Positions 52,098 to 61,009 of a stretch of DNA of 64,000 bases are shown piece after piece. This stretch comes from an uncultured Paracoccaceae bacterium (GTDB lineage: Bacteria > Pseudomonadota > Alphaproteobacteria > Rhodobacterales > Rhodobacteraceae): contig CANMQO010000005.1 in assembly GCA_947500055.1 (NCBI GenBank), positions 286,314-350,313 on the forward strand. The letters run 5' to 3'. The notes under the pieces were generated by a model that did no database searches, was not told where the DNA came from, and worked only from the letters and a program-made list of their open reading frames with translations. Position 1 is the first letter of the stretch; the number at the start of each line of letters is the position of its first letter. Made by a program: the position numbers and the translations under genes.

Positions 52098-52135
52098 ATA
52101 GCATTATGCGAAAAACCTGAATCACCTAACGCTAT
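52098..52135. terminator. Hairpin between convergent eutA-like and DUF2269 genes
   Basis: ATAGCATTA at 52098-52106 pairs with TAACGCTAT at 52127-52135 with one mismatch, around a 20-base loop. It fills the 57-base gap between two convergent stops and may end transcription from both sides. Confidence 0.4.
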
Positions 52136-52141
52136 AGCTGC

Positions 52142-52618
52142 TCAGATAGCAAAGGCAGGCCGGGCCACCATCAGCCACAACAGAACGATGATCGCGGCAA
52201 ATGCCGGGATGCCGCAGGCGAACCATATACGATAAAGCCGCTGATACCGCGCGGTCAGGCCCGTTCCCGACCGGACGGATAAACGGGCCTCGTTGCGCAT
52301 GCCGATCTGGATGAATATCACCGGCAGCCAGAACAGCCCGATCACGACATAAAGCACCAGCGACAATGCAAGCCATCCGTCGGTTATTGGCCAGCCGAGC
52401 GTCCGGGCAAGCACGAAGCCGGTCAGGGGTTGTGCAACCACCGCGGTGGCGGTGAAGAGCATATCGGCGATGACAACGGTTGCTGCCGTGCGCGCAATGA
52501 AATGTGGATCCGCGCTGCGATGTGCCATGACCATGAAAAATGCGATGCCCGATCCGGTGCCGATCAGCACACATGCCCCAAGAACATGCAGCACCCGTAT
52601 GACTTCAAGCCAATCCAC
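52142..52618 (-). CDS. DUF2269 membrane protein
   Basis: This 158-residue protein has four membrane helices and the DUF2269 pattern: WLEVIRVLHVLGACVLIGTGSG at the start (R-x-L-H-x-x-G), TAATVVIADMLFTATAVVAQPLTG and YVVIGLFWLPVIFIQIGMR. Its function is unknown. It starts with GTG at 52618, which overlaps the TAG of the upstream gene; a longer frame upstream is only a shadow. It is usually found beside genes for NAD(P)-binding or DoxX-like proteins, as here. Confidence 0.85.
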   Translation of the reverse strand: MDWLEVIRVLHVLGACVLIGTGSGIAFFMVMAHRSADPHFIARTAATVVIADMLFTATAVVAQPLTGFVLARTLGWPITDGWLALSLVLYVVIGLFWLPVIFIQIGMRNEARLSVRSGTGLTARYQRLYRIWFACGIPAFAAIIVLLWLMVARPAFAI

Positions 52619-53913
52619 TAACGCGTTTCCAATGCAATGCGGGCGACCAGTGCCAGAACGATCCCGGGAACAACTTTCACCAATGGGCCAAGAGGATCGA
52701 TCCAAAGCTGCGGTACAAAAAGCGTTGATGCGACCAGATAGAATAGGCTGACGGTCACGGCCAGCCAACATGCAAGCTTTGCGTATCGCCGAAGCGTGAA
52801 GGCGATGGCGATTGCAATATCGACAAATGCCCAGAACAAGACGCTGGAAACAGCCAGAATATGCGGCCACCCGACGCTTTCCAGAACAAGCGCTGCCTGC
52901 TGCGCTCTTAGGATCCCGATGATGCCGGATGCGCCCCAAAACAGGATCAGCGTGGCGATGATGAGAGGGGTAATAAGGGCCATGCGCGCGAATAGGCGAT
53001 CCTCGGTCCTCGCGGGCATATCTGTCAGAGTTTGAGAGAGCGATTTGAGCGGCGTCAGCCCAAACCGCGTCACGTCCGTTGGGTGCCCTGTTACGCCATC
53101 TGATAACACCTGCATCGCGGTTGTGCGCAGCGGCGAACGCCACCCCAAATGGGCCAGCCCATCCGCAATCCGGCCAATGGCGCGGACGCCGATGTATGGA
53201 ACCGTGATCACACGCAGGGCGTCTTTGAAACCAAGCCAATGGCGCATTTCAGCGGTAACCGCCTCTAATGAATGGCACATCGTCTCAACAAGATCGGCCT
53301 CGAAACCGTCAGGTATCCTGCCGTCAATGGCGGCGCTGACGATCGCCGCCAGATCGTCAAGCGATATGGTCTGCACCTGCGCCTGCGGTGCCGCAATAGG
53401 CTGCAGGATCGGAACCGCCGCCAGCATGCGCAGCATTGTGGTGCCGCCGTAACTGCTGGGGGCCAATACCAGACCGGGGCGCAGAATATGATAAGGAACG
53501 CCTGCTGATTTGATCGCGGCGTCGCCCCGCGCCTTCGATGCAAGAAATGCGGTCGGGGCGTCCGATGATGCACCGACCGCGGAAATCTGGATAATCTTTA
53601 CCTGCGCTGCGATGCACGCATTAGCCAGGGCAGCAATGGCGTGGTGATGGACCGCCTCCAGATCATCCTCCGGCCCGTCTTGCAACGCGCCCGAACAATT
53701 CACGACGGCATCAATATTCTTCAATAGCGGTCGCCATGCATCGATCTCGGTCAGGGCGCGCATGTCGCCTGCAACCCAGCGAATGTCCGGCAGAACGCGT
53801 GTGCCGGTGGCGATGTCGCGGCCAAGACCGGTGATGGTATGACCGTCGCGCGCCAGCCTTTGTGCGACGCCGCAGCCGATCAGCCCATATGCCCCGATGA
53901 TCAGGATATTCAT
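52618..53913 (-). CDS. NAD(P)-binding epimerase-like protein fused to a DoxX-like membrane domain
   Basis: This protein of about 431 residues joins two parts. The N-terminal 285 residues are an atypical SDR/NmrA domain with ILIIGAYGLIGCGVAQRLA (GxxGxxG), ISAVGASSDAPTAFLASKARGDAAI (Ser and a lysine, but no Tyr-x3-Lys) and RPGLVLAPSSYGG. The last 150 residues hold four membrane helices of DoxX-like type. Such fusions are found in several proteobacteria, function unknown. The ATG at 53913 begins the nucleotide-binding motif; one at 53946 is also possible. It is coupled to DUF2269 downstream. Confidence 0.8.
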   Translation of the reverse strand: MNILIIGAYGLIGCGVAQRLARDGHTITGLGRDIATGTRVLPDIRWVAGDMRALTEIDAWRPLLKNIDAVVNCSGALQDGPEDDLEAVHHHAIAALANACIAAQVKIIQISAVGASSDAPTAFLASKARGDAAIKSAGVPYHILRPGLVLAPSSYGGTTMLRMLAAVPILQPIAAPQAQVQTISLDDLAAIVSAAIDGRIPDGFEADLVETMCHSLEAVTAEMRHWLGFKDALRVITVPYIGVRAIGRIADGLAHLGWRSPLRTTAMQVLSDGVTGHPTDVTRFGLTPLKSLSQTLTDMPARTEDRLFARMALITPLIIATLILFWGASGIIGILRAQQAALVLESVGWPHILAVSSVLFWAFVDIAIAIAFTLRRYAKLACWLAVTVSLFYLVASTLFVPQLWIDPLGPLVKVVPGIVLALVARIALETR

Positions 53914-53968
53914 CGGTGACCCGGATGCGTGGTCGTGGTGCGTCATGCCTTGCCTTTGGCGGGACGGG

Positions 53969-55162
53969 TCATGCGACGGCTTGGTCTTCCATGATCTGCT
54001 GATAGATCTCGGGGTCCGTGATACCCTCTGATCCGATCAAGAGAACCCGCGATGTCCCGTCCAACCCGAGCGCCTTGGACAAATCCGCATTGGCGCGGGC
54101 GGCGATCAACGCCGCGAGACCTGCCACCGCGCTCTCTCCGGCTTCGATCACCGGATCGCCGGGCAGGGGGCGTGCCAGCAGGCGAACGGCGGGTGGGACA
54201 AGCGTGTCGGGGATTGTCAGGTAATCGGTTGCCTCCTGCTCCAGAATTTCCCAGGCAAGCGCGGATGGTTCGCCGCAGGACAGACCCGCCATGATGGTTT
54301 CTTCTGCGATGGTCACGCTTGTTGCCTTGCCCTGGCCTGCGCTTTCAAACAGGCACGCCGCCAGATCCGGCTCAACGATAACCACCCGTGGGGATGCATC
54401 GCCGTAATGCTGGACAAGCGCTGCGATCACGCCGGCGGCCAGACCGCCAACGCCCCCTTGCAGGAATACATGGGTCGGGGCCTCGTCCAACGTGCGGCAA
54501 ACCTCGCGCGTCATCACACAATAGCCCGACATCACGTCACGGGGCGGCTCGGTATAGCCTTCCCAGGAAGTGTCGGAGACGACAAACCACCCATTTGCCT
54601 CGGCCTCCGACTTTGCCAGCGCGACAGAGGCATCATAGTCGCCGCTGATACGGATCACCTCGGCGCCGTAGTCGCGCATCACCTTGGCGCGACCCTCGCT
54701 GACCTCGGCGTGGATATAGATGCGGCAGGGGGCGCCGAACATCTGACACCCCCATGCCAGCGAGCGGCCGTGATTGCCATCAGTGGCGGAAACCAGCGTG
54801 ATCCCGGCACATTCATTGCGGTATTTCCCGGTACGAATATCGGCCAGACTAACCTCCTGACCCCTGCGTCGTGACAGCTCGCGTTGCAGCATGCGCAGCG
54901 CAGCATAGGACCCGCCCAATGCCTTGAAACTTGCAAGGCCGAAACGTGGCCCTTCGTCCTTGTAATACACTTTGCCCACGCCGATATGGCTGGCCAGCGC
55001 ATCCAATGCGTGCAGCGGTGTTGGCGCGTAGCCGTCCCATGCGGTGATTTCAGCCTCCGCCGTGTCAAACCCGTCCTTGGTCAGAACACGATGGGCGGCA
55101 TCGCCTTTGATCCGCTGGGTCGCGATGTGGCCAAGTGTGGCGGCTGGCAAAAGATCGGTCAT
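53969..55162 (-). CDS. dpaL: Diaminopropionate ammonia-lyase-like PLP enzyme
   Basis: This 397-residue PLP enzyme of fold type II has the Schiff-base lysine in RFGLASFKALGGSYAA, the substrate loop SATDGNHGRSLAWGCQ and the phosphate-binding glycine loop FLQGGVGGLAAGV. Length and motifs fit 2,3-diaminopropionate ammonia-lyase, which makes pyruvate and ammonia; threonine dehydratase-like EutB of ectoine pathways is related. It is coupled by one base to the M20 gene upstream. Facing the ehu-eut operon, it may work on a diamino acid derived from it, but this is inference. Confidence 0.82.
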   Translation of the reverse strand: MTDLLPAATLGHIATQRIKGDAAHRVLTKDGFDTAEAEITAWDGYAPTPLHALDALASHIGVGKVYYKDEGPRFGLASFKALGGSYAALRMLQRELSRRRGQEVSLADIRTGKYRNECAGITLVSATDGNHGRSLAWGCQMFGAPCRIYIHAEVSEGRAKVMRDYGAEVIRISGDYDASVALAKSEAEANGWFVVSDTSWEGYTEPPRDVMSGYCVMTREVCRTLDEAPTHVFLQGGVGGLAAGVIAALVQHYGDASPRVVIVEPDLAACLFESAGQGKATSVTIAEETIMAGLSCGEPSALAWEILEQEATDYLTIPDTLVPPAVRLLARPLPGDPVIEAGESAVAGLAALIAARANADLSKALGLDGTSRVLLIGSEGITDPEIYQQIMEDQAVA

Positions 55163-56295
55163 CAGTTATCCTGTCGTTGTGGAAGGCGATCCCGCACAAG
55201 TGCCGCCCAAAAGGCAGCACCAATCGGCAGAAGCGCGTCGTTAAAGTCGTAATCGTTCGAATGCAACGGCTGTGCATTCGCCCCCTCGGTCCCGTTTCCC
55301 ATCAACAGGAAACAGCCGGGGACCGCATCCGAAAAATGCGCGAAATCTTCCGAAAAGCTCATCGGGGGGCGGTCACCATCCGCCTCAAGCCCGCGCGCCT
55401 TAGCCGCGCGTATCACGGCCTCGGCCGGTTCCGCAGCGTTGATTGCTTCGATGAACACTGTGTCAAAAGACATTTCTGCGGTGACCCCATGGGTCGCCGC
55501 AACCCCATCCACGATCTGGCGCATGAAACGTTCAATCGCCAGCCGATCTTCCGGCTGACGGGCGCGCGCATCGCCCTTGAGCGTGGCTGTCCCGGGCAAG
55601 ACATTGCGCTGCCCATCGGTCAGAAATTCCGTGACGGATACGACGGCCCCGGCGCTGGGTGGCAATTTGCGGGCGATGATGGTTTGCAAGGCCATCACCA
55701 TTTCGGCCCCCACCGTGATGGCATCAACACCAACATGCGGCATCGACGCATGACCCCCTTGGCCGGTGATTGTGATCTCGAACAGGCTTTCAGAGGCACA
55801 GATTTGTCCGACCCGCGTCGAAACATGGCCGGTCGGTGCGCCGGGCAAGTTGTGGATGGCATAGACCTCATCCACCGGAAACCGTTCCAGTACCCCTTCG
55901 TCGATCATGGCCCGTGCGCCATACCCATGTTCCTCGTTGGGCTGAAAAATAAAGATGACCGTACCGTCGAAATCCCGGGATCCGGCCAGTTTCGCCGCTG
56001 CGCCCAGCAGCATGGTGGTGTGCCCATCATGGCCACAGGCATGCATCACGCCGGGCGTTTGCGAAACGTAATCATGCTGGCTTTGCTCATCGATTGGCAG
56101 GGCATCCATATCGGCGCGCAGGCCGATGGCGCGATTACCCGAACCGGCGCGCAGAACGCCGACAACACCAACGCCTTCGTGCACCTCCAGCCCCAGATCA
56201 CGCAGGATTTCCGCGACCTTGGCCTTAGTGCGCACTTCCTCAAAGCCAAGCTCTGGGTGGCGGTGAAAATCGTGCCGAAGCGCTTTCAAGTCCAT
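55162..56295 (-). CDS. M20-family amidohydrolase (N-acyl amino acid hydrolase)
   Basis: This 377-residue enzyme belongs to the hippurate hydrolase/acetyldiaminopimelate deacetylase group. Metal-site motifs are MHACGHDGHT (Cys-Gly-His-Asp), PNEEHGYGA (Glu) and the C-terminal MSFSEDFAHFSD (Glu/Asp, His). FHRHPELGFEE is the typical N-terminus. It removes an acyl group from an N-acyl amino acid. Coupled to a diamino-acid lyase, it might deacetylate N-acetyl-diaminobutyrate or N-acetyl-diaminopropionate. No EutE (AstE/AspA type) deacetylase is in the window, so it could take that role. Confidence 0.88.
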   Translation of the reverse strand: MDLKALRHDFHRHPELGFEEVRTKAKVAEILRDLGLEVHEGVGVVGVLRAGSGNRAIGLRADMDALPIDEQSQHDYVSQTPGVMHACGHDGHTTMLLGAAAKLAGSRDFDGTVIFIFQPNEEHGYGARAMIDEGVLERFPVDEVYAIHNLPGAPTGHVSTRVGQICASESLFEITITGQGGHASMPHVGVDAITVGAEMVMALQTIIARKLPPSAGAVVSVTEFLTDGQRNVLPGTATLKGDARARQPEDRLAIERFMRQIVDGVAATHGVTAEMSFDTVFIEAINAAEPAEAVIRAAKARGLEADGDRPPMSFSEDFAHFSDAVPGCFLLMGNGTEGANAQPLHSNDYDFNDALLPIGAAFWAALVRDRLPQRQDN

Positions 56296-56434
56296 AAACT
56301 GCGATCCAATCCGGGGGGTGTTGCAAAGTCAAGATATGGATTTGAGTTGATGTCAATAATCAATTATTGCGGGATTGGGAACAAAATAGTTCCGGTTTCC
56401 CGCATATGGCGAATAAATTGTGACGTGCGCGGGC

Positions 56435-58870
56435 CTACCCGCGCATGCGAATTGCCGACGGATCATAGAGCGGCTTCAAGCTCAGATCGGCAGTGACCTT
56501 TTCGCCCTCGACCAGAACGAACCAGTCACCCTGCAATAACGCTTCTTTGTCGGCAGTTACGATGCACAACCCCACTGCCGTGCCGATTGTGTACGAGTAT
56601 GCACCAGAAGTGACGTATCCAACAATCCTGTCACCCTGCAGCACGGGTTCGTTGTGATGCAGCAACGGGGCAGGATCGCGCAGCTTGATTGAAGCCAGAA
56701 ACGGGCCTTTCCCTTCTTGCCTGCGGGCAAGATAGGCATCGCGACCGATGAAGGGCACCGGCTTGTCTGGCTTGCAGATAAACTCCAAACCCATCTGGTG
56801 TGGCGCATCCGCATAGGCCATGTCATGCCCCCAATGCAGAAACCCCTTCTCGATGCGCAGCGCATTCAGGGCTTCGCCACCGACGAGTTGCAGACCCAAT
56901 GGTGCGCCTGCCTCTGCCAGCACATCAAAGACATGTTCGGCGAAATCGGGGCTGATGAAAATCTCCCAGCCCAATTCGCCGGTATATGACAGACGTTGTG
57001 CAAAAACCGGTGCGTGACCAATGTGAAAATGTTGCAGGGAATTGAACGGGAATGCCGCGTTCGACAGATCAATATCGCTGACCTTCGCCAGCAACGCGCG
57101 CGACTTTGGCCCGGCCAGTGACAAAACACCAAAAGACGCGGTGACATCGCGCAGGCGCACATCCTCGTCAGGTTGGATAAGGCAGCGCAGGTGGTCACGG
57201 TCACGCCGCGTGTGCGAGATTGATGACATCGTCATAAACGCCTGCGGCCCATGCCGCGCCACAGTGATATCACTTTCGATCCCGCCGCGGTCATTCAACA
57301 TCAGCGTGTAGGCGACATGCCCGACGGGCAGGGCCATATCGTTGGTGCAGACCCGCTGCAGAAATGCTTCGGCATGGCGCCCCTCGATCATCAGCTTGCC
57401 CAGCATGGTATAGTCAATCATGCCGACACCCTCGCGCACGGCCTTTTGTTCGGCCTGGGCTGCGCCAAACCAGTTCTGCCGCCCAAAGCTGTAGTCTATC
57501 GCAGGTTTGATACCCTCTTTGGCAAAGAATAGCGGGCGCTCCCAACCCTGCACCTCGCCAAAACAGGCACCCATCGCTTTCATCGGGTGATAGAAGGGCG
57601 ACCGTCGCAGGTGCCGCGCGGTTTCGCGCTGCCGGTTGGGCCAATGCATCGCGTAGGTCAGGACAAGCGTTTCGGGGCAGCGCTCACGCAGATAGGGGTC
57701 GCGTGCCTGAAATGCCTCAAGCCGGGCGGGGTCCATCTCGGACAGGTCCATCGTCGGGTGACCCGCCATGATCCAGTCCGCCAGCGCCTTGCCCGCGCCG
57801 GGACCAGACTGGATGCCCGTCGAATTCACACCGGCCAGCACAAAATAGTTCTGCAGATCAGGTGCTTCGCCCAATGTGAAACGCCCGTCATATGAATAGC
57901 TTTCCGGCCCGTTAAAAAACGTCCGGATGCCAGTTTCCTGCAGCAGGGGGACACGCGCCATCGCCAGTTCCAGCACCTCCATCACGTCATCTTCGACAAA
58001 GGGCAGACTGTCGAATTCGAAACTTTCGGGGATGCCATTTGCCGCCCACGGTTTCGCGCGGAAATGGGCGAACCCGAATAGCAGCTTACCTGCGTCCTCC
58101 TTCCAATATGTACCGTCACAATAGGATCGGAGCACTGGAAGATCAGCGGGCAAACCTGCAATCGGTTCGGTGACAAGATAGTAATGCTCGCAGGCATGAA
58201 GCGGGATGCCGACACCATTCTGCCGACCCAGTTCGCGCGCCCACATCCCTGCGCAATTCACAACAATATCGGCGATGATCGTACCCTGATCGGTGCGCAC
58301 ACCCGTGGCCTTGCCGCCGTGGGTCAGAACCTCATCAACCCTGATATTCTCGCGGATGCTGGCGCCATGCATCCGCGCGCCCTTGGCGAGCGCCTGGGTC
58401 AGATCGACCGGATTTGCCGCGCCATCAGACGGCATATATATGCCTCCCAACACCCCATCTGCATTTATCAGTGGCCAGCGTTCGGCAATTTCAGGCGTTT
58501 CAAGGTAATGCGCTTCGACCCCGTGTAGGGCGGCAAAATCCGCCTTTCGTTTCAATTCAGCCAGCCGCGCATCATTCACAGCAATCGAAATGGATCCTGA
58601 CTGGCGAAAGCCGGGATTCTGACCAGTCTCGGCTTCAATCTCCTGCAACAGTTCCACGCCATATGACGCAAAGGCCGTGGTCGCGTGACTGCCCTGCAAT
58701 TGGCCGACAAGACCTGCCGCATGCCACGTGGTACCGGATGTCAGTTGTTTGCGCTCCAGTAACACCACATCCGACCACCCGGCCTTGGCCAGATGATAGG
58801 CGACCGAACAGCCATGGATGCCGCCGCCGATAATCACAACTTGGGTTTTCAAGGGGAGTGGTTTGGTCAT
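56435..58870 (-). CDS. FAD-dependent oxidoreductase with GcvT domain (dimethylglycine/sarcosine dehydrogenase type)
   Basis: This 811-residue enzyme has an N-terminal DAO domain with the dinucleotide motif VVIIGGGIHGCSVAYHLAKAG and SGTTWHAAGLVG, where the histidine is typical of covalent flavin in dimethylglycine dehydrogenase. A middle FAO_M segment is followed by a C-terminal aminomethyltransferase (GcvT) domain from about residue 430, with SYTGELGWEIFI and the closing HNEPVLQGDRIVGYVTSGAYS. The pair oxidises an N-methyl group and passes it to tetrahydrofolate. The exact substrate is unknown. It is divergent from a GntR gene, with two operators between. Confidence 0.88.
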   Translation of the reverse strand: MTKPLPLKTQVVIIGGGIHGCSVAYHLAKAGWSDVVLLERKQLTSGTTWHAAGLVGQLQGSHATTAFASYGVELLQEIEAETGQNPGFRQSGSISIAVNDARLAELKRKADFAALHGVEAHYLETPEIAERWPLINADGVLGGIYMPSDGAANPVDLTQALAKGARMHGASIRENIRVDEVLTHGGKATGVRTDQGTIIADIVVNCAGMWARELGRQNGVGIPLHACEHYYLVTEPIAGLPADLPVLRSYCDGTYWKEDAGKLLFGFAHFRAKPWAANGIPESFEFDSLPFVEDDVMEVLELAMARVPLLQETGIRTFFNGPESYSYDGRFTLGEAPDLQNYFVLAGVNSTGIQSGPGAGKALADWIMAGHPTMDLSEMDPARLEAFQARDPYLRERCPETLVLTYAMHWPNRQRETARHLRRSPFYHPMKAMGACFGEVQGWERPLFFAKEGIKPAIDYSFGRQNWFGAAQAEQKAVREGVGMIDYTMLGKLMIEGRHAEAFLQRVCTNDMALPVGHVAYTLMLNDRGGIESDITVARHGPQAFMTMSSISHTRRDRDHLRCLIQPDEDVRLRDVTASFGVLSLAGPKSRALLAKVSDIDLSNAAFPFNSLQHFHIGHAPVFAQRLSYTGELGWEIFISPDFAEHVFDVLAEAGAPLGLQLVGGEALNALRIEKGFLHWGHDMAYADAPHQMGLEFICKPDKPVPFIGRDAYLARRQEGKGPFLASIKLRDPAPLLHHNEPVLQGDRIVGYVTSGAYSYTIGTAVGLCIVTADKEALLQGDWFVLVEGEKVTADLSLKPLYDPSAIRMRG

Positions 58871-58896
58871 CTGGTTTCCCGCCGAGTAAATTTACT

Positions 58897-58934
58897 TTGG
58901 TATATACCAATAAATATCACTTGGTCTATACCAG
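58897..58934. promoter_or_regulatory. Paired GntR operators
   Basis: TTGGTATATACCAA at 58897-58910 is a perfect 14-base palindrome. TTGGTCTATACCAG at 58921-58934 is a near-perfect copy. Their centres are 24 bases apart. The pair lies 27 bases upstream of the oxidoreductase start and 43 bases upstream of the regulator start. The TGGT-N4-ACCA core is of the kind bound by GntR/HutC regulators. Confidence 0.8.
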
Positions 58935-58976
58935 ATTGAGTGCTAGGCAGTGCGAAAATCCAATGACGCAACAGAC

Positions 58977-59765
58977 ATGACGCAGCCCACCAACAATGCC
59001 AAAGAACCAGAGACGCATTTCGCGCGGATCGCGGATGCGTTGCGCCAGCGGATCAAGTCCGGTGGGCTTCGGGCCGGTGCGGCATTGCCATCTGAACGGG
59101 CGGTGGCCGAAACCCACAATGTCAGCCGCATGACGGCGCGGCGGGCGCTTGAGGCGCTCGAGGCCGAAGGTCTCGCTTATAGCGAAGGGCGGCGCGGGCG
59201 CTTTGTTTCGCCTGCGCGGGTCTCATATGACGTCAGCCAGATGGTCAGTTTTGTGGCGGACGCGCAGACGAAAGGGCTTGATCTGGATATCGCCGTGATA
59301 GATGCGGAAACCCAGCCTGCCGATCCGCGCGTGGCCCGGGCCCTGGGACTTGGTGACGATGCGCCAGTCCACAAATATACGCGGCTCTTCCGGGTTGATG
59401 GGCATCCGATCTTTCTGGAAACCGAATATGTCAGTGCCGCGCGTTACCCCGATCTGTTGGAGCATGATCTGCGGCAATCAACCACTGCCCTTCTGGATCA
59501 GCACTTTGGCGCAACCGCGCGCGCGGGCGAAATCACGATCCGGATGCGGGCGATGTCGCATTCAGAGGCGGCGCATTTGGGACAGTCGGCAAACCGTGCC
59601 GGGCTGGAACTGGAACAGATCATCCAGAACGCCGATGGGCAGCCGTTTTGTTTCGGTCGTCAGATCTGGCGCGGCGAACTTGCCGAATTTTCCGCGCGTG
59701 CCATCGTTGAAACCCGTCCGTCGGGCACAAGTCCTATCACTTCAAAAACCGTGAGGCACCCATGA
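58977..59765 (+). CDS. GntR/HutC-family regulator with UTRA domain
   Basis: This protein of about 262 residues has an N-terminal winged helix (IADALRQRIKSGGLRAGAALPSERAVAETHNVSRMTARRALEAL, with PSERAVAE and SRMTARRA) and a C-terminal UTRA ligand-binding domain (KYTRLFRVDGHPIFLETEYVSAARYPDL). The ATG at 58977 is preferred because the longer frame from 58950 uses a non-ATG start with no ribosome site. Paired operators upstream suggest it represses itself with the M24 gene, and the divergent oxidoreductase gene. It overlaps the M24 gene by ATGA. Confidence 0.9.
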   Translation: MTQPTNNAKEPETHFARIADALRQRIKSGGLRAGAALPSERAVAETHNVSRMTARRALEALEAEGLAYSEGRRGRFVSPARVSYDVSQMVSFVADAQTKGLDLDIAVIDAETQPADPRVARALGLGDDAPVHKYTRLFRVDGHPIFLETEYVSAARYPDLLEHDLRQSTTALLDQHFGATARAGEITIRMRAMSHSEAAHLGQSANRAGLELEQIIQNADGQPFCFGRQIWRGELAEFSARAIVETRPSGTSPITSKTVRHP

Positions 59766-60919
59766 CCACCCCATCCATCACACGTGGATTTCCTGATGCC
59801 GAATTCGCCACCCGCACGAAGCTGGCCCAAAGCCGCATGGCCGAGGACGGATTGGACGGGCTGTTGCTGATGACCGAACCAGAGGTCCAGTATTTCACCG
59901 GCTTTCAATCGCTATTCTGGCAAAGCCCCACGCGGCCATGGTTCGTGTTTGTACCGGCAAGCGGCAAACCCATCGCCATCATCCCCGAGATTGGCGCCAG
60001 CCTCATGCGGCGCGGCTGGCTGGACGACATCCGCACCTGGAGCGCGCCCGCCCCAGAAGATGACGGGATCAGCCTGTTGACGGATCTGCTTGCACCACTT
60101 GCTAGGGTCGGCGTGATGAAAGGGCACGAAACGCAACTGCGCATGCCGCTCGGCGATTGGGAAAGGCTTGTCGCTGCCTTGCCGCACCTCACCATCGCGG
60201 ATGCGACCGGGCTGGTGCAGGGGCTGCGCATGATCAAATCTCCGGCGGAGATTGAAAAGATCGCTCATATCTGCGCCATCGGGTCCGCCACATTTGCGCA
60301 GGTCCCGCATTTGGCAAGCGAAGGGATGCCACTCGACGAGGTGTTTCGCGCCTTCCGCCGCGAGGCGCTGGCGCAGGGGGCCGATGGTGCGCCCTACGTC
60401 GTTGGCGCGGCCGCGCAAGGTGGTTATGCCGACGTGATTTCGCCCCCGGACGGCACGCCGCTTATGCGCGGTGATATCCTGATGCTGGACACCGGATTGG
60501 TCTGCGACGGATATCACTGTGACTTTGATCGCAACTGGGCCATCGGTCATGCGGATGACAAGGCGCGGCAGGCCTATGACGTGCTTTGGCGCGCGACCGA
60601 GGCGGGCTTGCAAGCGGCCCGTCCCGGCAACACCTGCCGCGATCTTTTCGCCGCCATGTCCGGTGTGATTGCCGAAATGGATGACAGTGGCGGCGATATC
60701 GGGCGGTTGGGCCATGGGCTTGGCCTGCAACTGACCGAACAACCGTCGCATGCGGCATTTGACACAACGGAATTGCAGGAAAACATGGTTCTGACGCTGG
60801 AGCCATCGCTGTCATATGGCGACGGGCTGATGATGGTTCACGAGGAAAACATCGTGGTCACGGCAAATGGCGGGCATCTGCTAAGTACACGCGCCGCGCC
60901 GGAGCTTCCGGTGATCTAG
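59762..60919 (+). CDS. M24-family metallopeptidase (Xaa-Pro dipeptidase-like)
   Basis: This 385-residue cytoplasmic enzyme has the creatinase N-terminal domain (AEDGLDGLLLMTEPEVQYFTGFQS) and a complete M24 metal site: Asp in LMLDTGL, Asp in CDFDRNW, His in GHGLGLQ, Glu in TLEPSL and Glu in HEENIVV. It can therefore be a true dimetal peptidase, unlike the eutD-like protein in this window. Co-transcription with a GntR regulator and divergence from an N-methyl oxidase suggests action on an N-methylated or proline-like peptide, which is inference. Confidence 0.88.
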   Translation: MTTPSITRGFPDAEFATRTKLAQSRMAEDGLDGLLLMTEPEVQYFTGFQSLFWQSPTRPWFVFVPASGKPIAIIPEIGASLMRRGWLDDIRTWSAPAPEDDGISLLTDLLAPLARVGVMKGHETQLRMPLGDWERLVAALPHLTIADATGLVQGLRMIKSPAEIEKIAHICAIGSATFAQVPHLASEGMPLDEVFRAFRREALAQGADGAPYVVGAAAQGGYADVISPPDGTPLMRGDILMLDTGLVCDGYHCDFDRNWAIGHADDKARQAYDVLWRATEAGLQAARPGNTCRDLFAAMSGVIAEMDDSGGDIGRLGHGLGLQLTEQPSHAAFDTTELQENMVLTLEPSLSYGDGLMMVHEENIVVTANGGHLLSTRAAPELPVI

Positions 60920-60965
60920 CAACCCGGATAATCACGTAAACCTCGCCCGGTCACCAGGCTGGCGC

Positions 60966-60989
60966 GGTTCGAAAATGCACCCTCGAACC
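60966..60989. terminator. Hairpin between convergent genes
   Basis: GGTTCGA at 60966-60972 pairs perfectly with TCGAACC at 60983-60989 around a 10-base loop and is followed by TTTG. It lies between the stop of the M24 gene (60919) and that of the membrane protein (61010). Confidence 0.45.
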
Positions 60990-61009
60990 TTTGTCACAGA
61001 ACGCAATGT

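Noticed and set aside
3025..52124. A 14-base sequence AAAAACCTGAATCA found at 3025-3038 and again at 52111-52124, both in hairpin regions
   Set aside because: Two copies of a 14-mer in AT-rich 3' regions are not enough for a repeat family, and the surrounding hairpins differ.
52142..53239. Long minus-strand frame suggesting a 365-residue DUF2269 protein
   Set aside because: The first 207 codons lie within the SDR-DoxX gene in another frame and have no protein-like composition. The real gene starts with the GTG at 52618.
55135..56496. A 453-codon open frame on the plus strand opposite the M20 gene
   Set aside because: It mirrors the M20 coding sequence, which has all family motifs; the open frame is an effect of GC-rich third positions.
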